Origin: Isoetes taiwanensis
Taxonomy: Eukaryota > Streptophyta > Lycopodiopsida > Isoetales > Isoetaceae
Assembly (NCBI GenBank): GCA_021234155.1
Contig: JAJEKV010000052.1
Location: 3,032,254-3,096,253 of the forward strand
DNA: 64,000 nucleotides
Direction of reading: 5' to 3'
Positions 24,073-34,505 of this stretch are shown piece after piece (the stretch's first letter is position 1; each line of letters begins with the position of its first letter). A program made the position numbers and the translations under genes. Under the pieces are notes generated by a model, which was given only the letters and a program-made list of their open reading frames with translations, did no database searches and was not told the origin of the DNA.

Positions 24073-24411
24073 AAAAAGAAGGACCCGATGCCGCCAGGGT
24101 TTCTTAACATGATTAGACTTGCTAAGGAAGAGCGCGCCAAGCTTAAGAAGAAGGAAGAAGCTGAGCAAAGTTTTGTACCAACAGAATTTGAAAGGTTTGA
24201 CATGTTTGGCCAGAATTGTTTATACCAGATATATCATGGAAATTGTGTCAAACTTGACCATACGTTGAAACCTGGCAATTATTCGTTATGTATTGCTGAT
24301 ATTCCTTATGGATTCAAGCTACCTGATAGTCGTGGAGACGATTCTCCATTTACTTATGCTGAATTTGATTCTTTCTTGAGACGTTTCGTCAAAATAAATA
24401 CTGCACCTTTG

Positions 24412-24473
24412 GTAAGTTATTTCTTTTTGCTATGCGCGCATAGCACACAATAACTCATTGGTTGCGGTTGCAG
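24412..24473 (+). other. 62-bp intron carrying one palindrome
   Basis: GTAAGT...TTGCAG with CTATGCGCGCATAG at 24,430-24,443. The reading frame after the acceptor is only resumed with a 1-base shift, so the junction may be damaged. Confidence 0.6.
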
Positions 24474-25208
24474 GTTGAAGATGAATGTAAGAGGAAATGG
24501 CGGTGGTGCAAGGCTTGTAAATGTTTGGGAACAGATGCACATTGGTTACCACAGCATTGGTGGGCAGAGAAGCATTTTGCACTATAATACTGCTGGCATG
24601 GACTTGCGTAATGCGTTTCAATTCCCAGCTGTCATTCATAAATTAACAGACCCAGTACACCAGGATCGTGTAGTCAATCCTTATCAGAAGCCTCAATAGC
24701 TCATTAATACCCTTTTAGAGATGTTTTCACAGCCAGGTGACTGGGTCGTCGTTGCCTTCTCAGGGTCAGGGACCACCTTGGCTTGTGCTTTAAAAAAGGG
24801 TCGCAACTGCCTTGCAATTGATTTTGATAAGGATTCTGTGGTATATATAAAATCCAGAATAAGTTCTCTGCACAGCCTGCCAGATGAAAAGCAGGAGGTT
24901 GGCCTTAAGGATAAGGATGGTAATCCCGCAGCTTCAAGCTCAGAGCCTTTGCCGCCACTCACCGGGAACACCAACGATCCGGCCGAGTTCGTTGAGCTTG
25001 TTCCTGTGGAAGAGATTCAAAAGGTTGTGGAAGAGAATGATGCCTCAGACACTGAGGAAGTTAATCCTGATAGCTCTACTACGGTTCTCCCTCCTCCAGA
25101 TTCTGATGATGAACTTCCTCACAAGGAAACTCTTCTTGATATATAATGTGTGCTAAAAAAATGAAATTTGTTTATGTGCCTATATTATTGTATTACATTA
25201 TTGAAATA

Positions 25209-28140
25209 CTAGTAACGGTGCCCAGCGTTGCTGGGATAAGTTCAAAGCCTGTAGATGTTGTACCCGCAATGAGAAAAGGTGCAGTAATAATCCAACTTTT
25301 GTAACTTTCTATTATAAGAAAAAAAAATTCAATTAACGTCGTCTAAAAGAAATCTAGCTCAAACATGGACCATTCAGCAAGTGTAGACATCACCTTCCTT
25401 TAAATTTACATGATCTAGCATTTTTGGATGGACAGACCTGCAAAGCAACCAACACTAATGATGTGCATTGTAAAAACACATGTATCATATTTTGCCTGCA
25501 TTATTGGTATAGCAATTGATCTCATGTATACGGCTTGATGAATTCTCAAAAGTTTCTGTCATCTATAAACGAAATACCTTTACATCCCTTTTGATTGATC
25601 ATGGCAGAAATTGATATAACACAATTGGTTACAACTTTCTTTAAATTGATATTGGTAAAGTAAAACTATTATAACTTCATTTATAGTTCAAACGTAGATT
25701 ATTCAGCAAAAGTAGATGTCAATTTCTTTTGAAATAACCTAACTGGTTTATTCCTAGCACTTTTGGATGGACAGATCTCGCAAAGCCGCCAACACTAATG
25801 GAGCGTCGATTGTAATATACAAATATGGAATGTTCTTTGCAAATGAACACGCCCATGTCACCTCTAGCGTGAATCCTAGTTAATATTCACGAATTTGGAA
25901 GCGGGGCAAACTTGCTCTAAGCGTGAATTCTAGTTAATATTTAGGAGGGCGGGAAGAGGGGCAAACTTGCAAAAAAAGAACATGGTAGACTATGTTGGAT
26001 ATCGGAGGAAAACATATTTTTAAACAGAGACTTAGGTGTAACAATTGTCCCGCATTTCCAAGACAAACCGGATCTTTGCTTGAGAAAACCCACAAACATA
26101 AATGTTGCTCCATCATTCAGTTCACAATTGGTTCTTTGCTTGTGCACCTCTAAGGTTTGCAAACCTGTTTTTGCACAGGTTGCATGGCTTCATGTAGGTG
26201 TAAGTCTAGCTGCCGTCATGATTCTCGTAAATTCATTCTCACGCAAAAATTAGCAAGATATAATGGAAAAGCTTATTAGACTCCCAAGCGATGCATGCTT
26301 GAGATGAAATTAGATGTGCAATGACAAAGCAGATAGTTCATTCTAACATAACATATGTTGTTAATACGTTTTCAAATTGATTGCAATATTAAGTCGATTG
26401 AGTGAGTGATGCGGATAGGCTCGCGACAAATAAAGCGAAGCGTTTTGTAGTAGTAAGTGTTATGTAGCCTTTACTTGATGGCATAGGGACAACATTGCAA
26501 GCGTGCCAAGCTATTCAAAGATGGCATTTTTCGAAAAAGGTAGAGACCACATTGTTGAATAAATTATCTCAAGTGGTGTGTCCCTTTGTAGCAAGCTCCA
26601 CTTATAATCTCAGAAGATGCATAATAACTCTTCAAACTATGGAAACAGAATTAAGTTGCATAAGTTTACGAATCCATGAGAAGGGCAAGACTGTATGTAG
26701 AGGATCATAGTGGAACATCATAGTTAGCTAGTTGCAAAGATATAAACAAGCTCCTCCTTGAGTGAATGAAGAGAGAGATAGAGCTTGAGGTGGTTTGGCA
26801 AGAAAAAAATGGAATGGGGATTACAATTTGCTAAAATATAGCCAATAATATCTTCATAAAATTAACTACCCGACAGAAAAAACGAAAATTTTCAGAGAAA
26901 ATTTAACTACCCGACAGAACAGAGATACTTGAATCCCTGAGAATGTAAAATAGAGGCCATGGCATAAGATAGCATTCAAACTTTGGCCCTTCAAATAAGC
27001 GTATAAAAAGACCTCGAGTTCTTCATACAATTCTCGTATCACTTACTCATGGTTAAGAATGATATTGTTGGCGGAGAGAAGATCGGTTTACCAACGTGAA
27101 ATACCGGATTTTGTTGTTGTTTACGCACATAATCTCGCAAAAGAAAAACACAGCTCGGTTAGCCATCTTGCCAAGCATGGGCAAATCCGAATATAGAAAT
27201 TATCTCCGCATCTTCATGTTTCCCAAAAGCTCCGAGAAAATGTAAGATGGAAAATGCACATAATCTACGCAAAAGAAAAAAACAGCTTCGGTTGGCCATT
27301 TTTTGGCAGATAGCTTAAATCATTTAATTACGAGAGCATCCTAAGCTCGGATGGATCACAGAGATGAACGAAATACTACGGCGGTGAAGCCCTTGTACAA
27401 AACAAAATCCGGGAAAAAACAATTTCGGTTGGCCATTTTTGCGAGATAGCTTAAATCACTTAATTATCGAGCATAGATGGGCCTAAATACTACAGCAGAT
27501 GAAGCCCTTATACAAAACAAAATCCGTGAAGTAAAGGAGCTTACAATGCAAAGAATACCAGGATGGGTTATAATGTAAACGTATCCAAGCATGTCCGGTC
27601 ATGCCAGGGTGTTACCGTTACATTCTCAAGCATCCAAAACTGACCCTTTACAGCCTCTTGAAGAATTTCTTTTGGTGACCATAATTCAGAATAGTCCATA
27701 GCTTCCCGAAGAAAAACTCTACCTGGCTTTTATCGATGTGCAAGCCTGCATATTCTGCGCCATAGCCCTTTGAAAAATCAAGCCTCCAGCTATTGTATCT
27801 GATGGGTTCCTTGAGCTACTAAATCCAGTTGATCAGACCTTCCTGCACCTTTGAATGATGCGGTTGTATAAACAGATGCATGGCAACCTCGGATGTTATT
27901 GAGTACAACCGCTGTGAATGAAGAGTCGCTTCCCACCTGTTTCCTTCTTACGCCAGACTTGTCCCAGGTTCCCATAAAAGAATGGCCTCCCCTAGACGGG
28001 ACAGCCATGGCCCGATATCTCAGCCTAACCCTAAACGTGCCATTATCTTGGCCTTTGGATGCGATGCGATGGAGAACTTAGGCCGTCGATTAGGGCTAGG
28101 GTTTCATTCACGACATACAATATAACTTTATAATATAGGA
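25209..28140 (-). mobile_element. Helitron H3, nested in element B
   Basis: On the minus strand it starts A|TCCTATATTATAAAGTT at 28,140 and ends with hairpin CCCAGCAACGCTGGG, spacer and CTAG|T at 25,209. No Rep/helicase gene found. The interior (25,213-28,090) is non-coding to my eye, with direct repeats: a GCGTGAAT..TAGTTAATATT..GGGGCAAACTTGC unit twice near 25,865-25,972, and a CAAAAGAAAAACAGC..CGGTTGGCCAT unit two to three times between 27,120 and 27,480. Removing it would bring element B's methyltransferase 3' end close to its right terminus. Confidence 0.85.
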
Positions 28141-28363
28141 TAACTTTGTTGTCTATGCGCGCATAGACTTCCTTCCTTCCCTTTGTATTTTGTTTCGTAA
28201 GAAAGTGCATTTTCTTAGTGTGTCTTAACACAAAATCTGTCGCCCGCTTTTAAAATGGCCATATTTGGAATGCAACTTTTTTTTTATAGTTGTTTTTTTT
28301 TTTAATGGTCAAAACTGCCGAATTTACGTTTTTTGGAAAAAGGAATCTGCAATTGCACCACAG

Positions 28364-28394
28364 GTCATTAGTGCGTTTGCACCGTCACCTTGTT
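28364..28394 (-). repeat. Right terminal inverted repeat of element B
   Basis: Perfect 31-bp inverted copy of 16,463-16,493. The last palindrome of the element (28,153-28,166) lies about 200 bp inside it. Confidence 0.85.
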
Positions 28395-29410
28395 GGATGT
28401 GCATGAACAAGTTGATGAAGGATAAATTTTCTGCTAGGTATTTAGCATGAATTGTATATAATGGGCTACCTTTAGATATTTTAGAAGGTAGCCCATTATG
28501 TACAACTCAGGTTGTTCTTGATAGCGAAGTTCATGTTTAGTCTTTCTAAATAATGAACTAAGAAGACATAAAAAACCATGTCAACGCTATACGATAAATA
28601 TAGTAGATCAACAGACTTCGACTTTTGAAGGCAGATGGACGTTAATTGCATTTGAATGGTAGCTCATTCCTCGATTCTCTGCAAAGAAACTTATGCTTTT
28701 GAAATTGCGGATTCAGATGATCTTTGAGGGTAAGGTATTCTGAAGTGTCGTGAGTTTAGAGTTGTTTAAATGCAGATGTTGATGTTTTTAGACGCTCCAC
28801 TATAAACAAAATAGAAATAGGGTTGTCTTTATTCCCTGGCGACTATTCCTATGACGACACGTGGCATTAGCCAACATTCTAGAATGGAAGTTGGGTTCGT
28901 TCATTCCGTAAGACTGGCTGCACAGGTTAGATTTAAAGTTCTTCTCTTTCCCACTGCCAGTCCATTAGGGTTCTACAAGCTCTGCCGCCTCTAGTCTTCA
29001 TGTTGATCACAACGTTCAAATAAAGGGTTCTTAATTTTTCATCCAACTATGGGGTTCTTTGTTCTTTGCAGGTAAAACTCCGTCGAATCGACTTCTAGAA
29101 CATTGTTTTAGCAAGATTCGAGCTTCGTGTCTGCAGATCCCGGTAAATTTAAACTGCTTTGTTCTTCTACAGGTTTTCTTTGCAGGTTCGCAGAGTTGTA
29201 CTTCGTAGGTCCTCTACTTAACCGCTTAGCTCGTTGCAGATAAAGTGTGCAAGATCTTTACGTGTAAACCTTTATTTTTGCCAAATCTTTGCAAATAAGC
29301 TAAATCTGAGATTTGTTCTTGCTTTTATTTTTACTGTATGTCCCCTATTTCTATTTTGCAGGGGAATGGATGTTGGTCCTCCATTCCTGGTTTTGCAGGT
29401 CACCCGTTGT
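28395..29410. other. Unassigned flank, with a hairpin
   Basis: No gene recognised. A strong inverted repeat, ATAATGGGCTACCT...AGGTAGCCCATTAT, spans 28,458-28,497. Otherwise ordinary AT-rich DNA that may be the pre-insertion target of element B. Confidence 0.4.
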
Positions 29411-30440
29411 CATGAACCTACGCAAAAACAAAGAAAATAAATAGAAAATACGTAAGAAATAGGAGGAAATATGCCAAGATCGGTGAAGAATCTAAGATAT
29501 GCATAAGAATCAAGAGTACAATGGCCTGAAGGCAAGCAGGAATACGAGACAGATGCCTAGAGCGATCAAGATTGGCATTGAACCGGAATGGTTCGATAAG
29601 AAGGAAGTGCCTCCTTATATATCTAGGCCAATTGTCAGGATCGCGCCATTCTAATGGATGAGATCACACCAAGCGTTGCGCATGCATGTAGGTTCTAGAA
29701 TATTCTAGAACCTCCTAGAAACAGCCCCGCGTATGAGGAAGATGTGAGGAAATGTCTTCAACAAGTATTGATAGCGCACTTGGCAAAGGTTTGTGATTTG
29801 CAACTAGAAGGTCGCAAGTTCAACTCTTGTCTTGTGCAACTACCCTTGTGCATCCGTGTGACGACCATCTTTTGTACATACGAGTATAATATTCATATGA
29901 TACGAATATTCTATGGTCGTCACACCATCCCCCTCCTACGACGGCCAGGTTTTCACACCATCCCCCTCCTCCTCAGAGCTGGGGCCGGAGTACTCAAACT
30001 TGGTTTATCTGGGTAACGTTACTGAAATCTCCACAATTTTATCAGGAGCATTAGTCAGATTCTCGGCAGGCTCCCAGGTTCTATCACTTGGTGAGTAACC
30101 TTCCCAATCGATAAAGTAATACAATCGATGACGAAAAAACTTGGAGTCCAGAATCTCTCGAACCTCGAACTATATGACGGCATTGTCTCGGGCTGCAAAT
30201 CAATAGGACAATCGTATAGACGATGCTCTGGAATCTTGTTGGCCTTGATTTTGTCAAAAACATCAGAGAAGTCGCGATATTTATGTGGAATCATTGGAGC
30301 AGACTTCACCGGTGCAGAGCTAGCCGATGGATGAGCCTGGATTGCAAATACTGAACTTAGATCTTGCCTTCCAGATTTAATAAACTCGTGAAGTGAAATC
30401 TTCGAGATATGAAACTGAGGACGTGAAGAAGCCTCTACAG
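29411..30440 (-). mobile_element. Ty3/gypsy retrotransposon remnant: 3' LTR, polypurine tract and pol piece
   Basis: On the minus strand, 30,440-30,055 encodes a fragment typical of the protease to reverse-transcriptase linker of plant Ty3/gypsy pol (PHKYRDFSDVFDK, then PEHRLYDCPIDL). The frame decays after that. Below it a purine run ending GGAGGGGGATGG (29,925-29,940) is followed by TGTGACGACC at 29,924, a usual polypurine tract and LTR start. The LTR would run left to about 29,411; its end was not fixed by a repeat. Reverse transcriptase and integrase are absent, so the element is internally deleted. Confidence 0.6.
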
Positions 30441-30650
30441 AAGCATGAGCAGAGCAAGAGCAAGAGTAGGAGCAGGAACTAGAGCAGGAGCAACTGGAAC
30501 AGGAACTAGAGCACGAACTGGAGCAAGAACTGGAGTTGAATCAGGACATGGAGCAAAACCAGGAACAACAAGGGCGAAATCAGGAGCCCACGATACTGCA
30601 TGGACTGAAGTAGATGTTGGTGCAGAGGCCTGAACTGTAGATAGACTGGA
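30440..30650 (+). repeat. GAGCA/AGGAACT-type simple repeat
   Basis: Imperfect 6-12-bp units (AGAGCAAGAGCAAGAGTAGG, AGGAACTAGAGCA) fill the stretch and produce an Arg/Ala/Gly/Thr repeat ORF. It is low-complexity DNA and not a gene. Confidence 0.7.
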
Positions 30651-31121
30651 ACTAGAGTTAGAACTAGCAACTAGCTACAAGAATACAAAAAAAAACGGTT
30701 GCAGTAGTTTTTTCAGTCCATTAACCGCAACATTTAGTAGTGAGAAGACAAAATAAATAATAATTACAAAGGGCAAAATCAATGGGGCAACCAGAAAAGC
30801 TATGGCTAAACCATCTAGATATGGCAGTTGTGTTTGGCAAGGTGGTGTATTTTCTTATGGTTCCTTTGTAATTTTGTTTATTACTTTTAATGTGACTATT
30901 CTTTACCATCAATTTAACATGTTTCAGATTTTAGTTTAATGCATTTGGGGTTGTTTCTTCACAGGCTTGGTCTTCTTCTTTTCTACATGCATGGCATTCC
31001 CTAATCTTCTTCTCTTTCCACTCTACAAACGAAGAACAAGAAAGCTAATATGTAGGAGATAGACCATAATCATAATATGTAGGGCCATAATCATAATCTC
31101 TATCAGCTTTTTATGAGTGTA
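30651..31121. other. Unassigned AT-rich DNA
   Basis: Nothing recognised between the simple repeat and the inverted-repeat block. Confidence 0.3.
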
Positions 31122-31365
31122 TCTTATATTATAATGTTTTGCTGTAATTCTTGGATCCAGCCCTAGATTGGATGGCTGAGATCCATCTTAGTAATTTCGA
31201 CGGTCAGGATTTTTAGGGCGATTTTTAGGGCTTGCCCGCAATAGAACTCCCTGCTGAAGGGAGCGTTACAAGCAGATGCAATCCGATGGTCAGATCCAAC
31301 CCATCAGGTTCAGCCCCCCTCTTCTGTGCAGGGTTTTGTTGGGCGTCCCCGCGCTCTAGCTATAG
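31122..31365 (+). repeat. Left arm of the long inverted repeat
   Basis: Matches in inverted orientation 39,721-39,900 (outer about 185 bp) and 39,061-39,120 (inner about 60 bp). A half-decayed family hairpin (TAGCGTTGCTGGGCG) lies at the inner end near 31,364. Confidence 0.8.
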
Positions 31366-32820
31366 CGTTGCTGGGCGTAAGTTGAGATCCTATAAATGTT
31401 TTGGGCCACAATGAAAAAAGCATGGCCAAAATATGCTCGCTCTGTAATTCTTATCTTTGTAATTTTCTTATTTTATTTGATATAGGAAATTGCCCACCTT
31501 TGATGGAAGTTTCGTGTATGTTGCGTATATCTTTGAACTTTTAGATATGTTGCCCCCAAAATAACTGCTGACCAAAACAACTTGAAAACTTATGATCCTC
31601 TTCAAGCTTTGTTGATGTTCTGCAGTTGTTCTGCAAGGAATAGCAATAGCTTGCCTCGGACTGTGCAATATACAAAAAAATCGCAGCTAAAAGTTTTAAA
31701 TTCCTCATGAAAGTATCTTGTTCTATTTCGAAAGAGGCCACAGTTTCTTCTGTAGGCAATGTCAACTGCAATGAAGGTTCACAACAATGACTTCTGCAGC
31801 TCGATTCTTCCTATCCCTACCTTTGCCATCTCCTGCCAAATTCGACTCTTGGTTATCCCAATTCGACGTTCTCCAGATTCGTCTACCAAATCAATCATTG
31901 TTTCTTGCACATGTTCGTTGCTTTCTGCTCATTTTATAACTCCTTTTGCACCAACCTCACTGCCACGTCATTCCCCTTCTACCCCTTCCCACCTCCCTTT
32001 TTTTAAATAACACACATTTTAAATTATTCTGCAACCAACAAATGCTAGATGACCATTTCTAACACTCCCTTTTTAGCCACCAATTGTCCTCCAGATGATG
32101 CCAATGGCATTTCTAAATTCGACATGCTTCTTTTCATTCAATGCTTTGTCAAAATGTCTGCTTCTTATAGATATATATTGCAAATCATTCTCTCTTTTGG
32201 CTACTACTATTGTAGATAGTTTGGCTATATTGTAGATATTTGCCCACCTTCGGTGGGCAGTCCATATGGTTGTAGGTGAGAATGTGTGCGGGTCGTCCAA
32301 TTTCATCCAGTACATATCGATAAGTCATACTAAAATTCCATTGTTGTGCCATCCATCCATTTATTCCATTGTTGTTCCAACCATCTATTTATTTGATGAT
32401 TTATGGGAATTCTTATACAGCTTTGATGTAATTCTAAGTTGTTTGGTGTTGCTTCAGTGTTGTATTTAAGTGAGGAAGTATTATGCACATTTCAATGGGA
32501 GATTACAATAATATTTTCTGTCTTATAGAGGCTAGAGTTTAATTGTTTAGAGCTACACATAGGACCATCTCATTGCTGTTTTTGTAGCACTTCTCCTTTG
32601 AGAATATTAATGAGCTCACAAAGGAGGCTCACTTATAACTTCATACAGGCATGTATACCTACACCTATATATGTAATAAGGTGAACCAAGTGATGTCATT
32701 CGCCTACTATTTAAAATATCAATCATCAATAATATCAATCATCAATTGAAATTACAGCCTTACACTGAATTAGTTAATGCAGCAAGATTTAATATTTCTT
32801 CTGATGATTGAATATTTAGA
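31366..32820. other. Unassigned interior DNA with one hairpin
   Basis: No gene recognised. At about 32,243-32,261, TGCCCACCTTCGGTGGGCA forms a stem-loop shaped like the Helitron 3' hairpin but with another stem sequence. No CTRR end follows it on either strand. Confidence 0.35.
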
Positions 32821-32826
32821 TCTATG

Positions 32827-34505
32827 TTGCCCTTTTGCAACATAGATCTAGAGCAGGATGGACGGTTTCCAGATGCGGTTTCTCAGCTACGGCTTTTAGG
32901 ATCCATATTTTATAGTCCTGTACTTACAAAAGTAAAAGAGAATTTTATCAGAAGAATGAAGACTCGAACAACTATCTTGATAGGCAGTAAAAATTTAGGC
33001 AAACATTAACCCAACTGAATCTGGTCCAACAATATTGAACATATAACCCTCTTGGGTCAAAGTACACTACCTTGCGGTCATCATTGTTGGATGCATGGCC
33101 ATTGTGGGCATAAAATGCAAGAAATAAATTTCCAAAAAACGCTCCTATGTCAAAGCCCATGGGTCCGTAGAATGCAAACTCAGGATCAATAACCTTTGTA
33201 GAAGTAAAGGTGACCATAATTGATCCAGTATGCAAATCACCATGGATTAGCGCTTGTGATCTTTCACAGAATCTACACAAAATATGATGATTAATCCAAG
33301 GTAACAACGTACAACTATAAACCAAAAAATTACGTACTTTGCCTTTAAGTCCAGCTATTTCTACTTTGATTTCATCATCTTCACGGAGAATCTTGACATC
33401 TTCATCTAGCTGCGGAGATGTCCACCGGTTGTTTGATGCAATCATGTAGGGCTCCGTAAATATAACTTGTTCAGTAAGCCTACACATCTCAACATTACCT
33501 AAGAATATTTTCACTGCCAGAAAACATAAATTAGAATAACAATGCAAGATTAAAACATGTAAAAATGGTTAACTTCAAAGCATCCTTGGGGCCAATGTTT
33601 GATGATTTTTTGACTGTGGTTCATTCATAAGTAGAGCATTGCTAGGTTTAGGTCTAAGTTTCTCAACTATTGATCTTTGTAAAACAATCCAAGGACTCCT
33701 TCCACCAAATTTACAAAGGGTGTTAGACAGGGCCCATCTGGTCTTTACAGGTTTTGAATAGAAGAATATCAATTGCTTCAGATTACAAAAAAAAGAATGC
33801 TCTGAACAGCTTGCATCATTATTATTGCATTTTTTCCCAGAAGTATAAATCTAGCATCCTTAAAAGGGGAAAAAGAGGGGATATAGCGTACCACTTAGTT
33901 TGTGCTCTTCTGTTGTATGGGCTAAAAGAGAAGTTGAAAAAAGTGTGTTCGCTAGATAATCTGACACGTGTTCTGCCAATGAGGGATATTGAACACCACT
34001 TATTAATCCCTTCCGTAGAATAATGTGTGGAGGCTCCAAGTATTGCATGACGATGGTGGCCATCTTAACATCAAAGAAATAAACTTCTGGAACATGCTCT
34101 GGAGAATAGCTTCCGTGCACTTTCAAAGCTCATGCTTCAAAGAATGCTCGCTCTATTGTCATTGGCCAGCTTTCTCCAACACATCGAACATATGGAATTG
34201 CCATCTCCTACTTCCTCAATCTTCCATTCATTTGCGGGTTCACCAAGTCTTTCTGCTATTTCTGGAGGAGCTTTAATATAGCTTGCAGGTGTTCCTTCTG
34301 TGAGGTGGTAAAATCCCACCTCGTTAATCTTTTGGCAGTCTTTGATTTCGTCATTTTCTTTGATTGCCCTAGAACAGAATGATCAATCCAAAGTACCAGC
34401 AACTTTGAGCAGATAAAATCAGGGTGCAGATAGCTAGAGCAGATAGTTGAAGATTTGCCCTTTTGCAGCATAGATCTAGAGCAGGATAGACGGTTTCCAG
34501 ATGCG
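32827..34505. repeat. Direct repeats around the methylthioribose kinase fragment
   Basis: About 50 bp (GCAACATAGATCTAGAGCAG, GATGGACGGTTTCCAGATGC) at 32,827-32,877 recur with few changes at 34,459-34,505. They flank the kinase fragment and may be the trace of its insertion or duplication. Confidence 0.6.
32985..34330 (-). pseudogene. MTK: Methylthioribose kinase fragment (5-methylthioribose kinase)
   Basis: Plant MTK phosphorylates 5-methylthioribose in the methionine salvage (Yang) cycle in the cytosol. Minus-strand pieces in order: a start-like HLTEGTPASYIKAPPEIAER and VGDGN; then YVRCVGESWPMTIERAFFEA with an in-frame TGA; then [25 protein letters not shown] and [13 protein letters not shown]; then [17 protein letters not shown]; then [17 protein letters not shown] and [19 protein letters not shown], which hold the catalytic HGDLH and the DPE metal-binding residues. 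The segment between VGDGN and YVRC is deleted and the last exon is missing after NDDRK, where a GT donor is kept. Introns are retained, so it is a captured genomic copy and not a cDNA copy. Non-functional. Confidence 0.8.

Larger units (their letters stand above)
21015..25146 (+). pseudogene. Element B ParB/sulfiredoxin-like plus beta-class DNA N4/N6 methyltransferase
   Basis: Exons by inspection: 21,015-21,028, 21,584-22,031, 22,106-23,158, 23,248-23,485, 23,555-23,692, 24,073-24,411 and 24,474-25,146. The start MAGGSKKKN is followed by a basic, nuclear-localisation-like stretch. The ParB-like domain (22,550-22,960) has YFVLGGTHSFKARRQL. The methyltransferase has motif IV ADIPYGF (about 24,295), a target-recognition-like segment NVWEQMHIGYH, NPYQKP, and then motif I AFSGSGTT (about 24,755). 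Motif IV before motif I defines the beta class (N4-cytosine or N6-adenine). An acidic tail ends at 25,146. Lesions: a 23-bp tandem duplication (22,193-22,238), a 10-bp duplication (23,121-23,140), frame slips in T- and A-runs near 23,270 and 23,335, a donor site short of one G at 23,486, and an in-frame TAG at 24,697-24,699. Motif I lacks the usual Asp before F-x-G. Confidence 0.75.
16463..28394. mobile_element. Element B: transposon with transposase and ParB-DNA methyltransferase genes
   Basis: An 11.9-kb element bounded by 31-bp perfect inverted repeats (16,463-16,493 and 28,364-28,394, starting AACAAGGTGACGGTGC). Two divergent genes occupy the interior: a transposase-like gene on the minus strand (about 20,360-16,967) and a ParB/methyltransferase gene on the plus strand (21,015-25,146). 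Palindrome CTATGCGCGCATAG occurs 21 times perfectly between 16,822 and 28,166 and I saw it nowhere else in the window. A 2.9-kb Helitron (25,209-28,140) is nested near the right end. The transposase type resembles DUF7869 proteins, which I associate with KDZ-like transposons of fungi, algae and seed-free plants. Both genes carry lesions, so this copy is probably immobile. Confidence 0.8.
16459..28398. repeat. GGAT candidate target-site duplication of element B
   Basis: GGAT at 16,459-16,462 directly precedes the left terminal repeat and GGAT at 28,395-28,398 directly follows the right one. A chance match of 4 bp at a fixed place is about 1 in 256, so this is supportive and not conclusive. Confidence 0.6.

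Noticed and set aside
16463..28394. Element B as a recent bacterial or organellar contaminant
   Set aside because: Spliceosomal introns, a nested plant Helitron and AT-rich flanks of plant type argue for nuclear residence.
30445..30633. Arg/Ala/Gly/Thr repeat ORF
   Set aside because: Translation of a short imperfect simple repeat.
32243..32261. GCCCACCTTCGGTGGGC hairpin as another Helitron 3' end
   Set aside because: No CTRR followed by T at the right distance on either strand.
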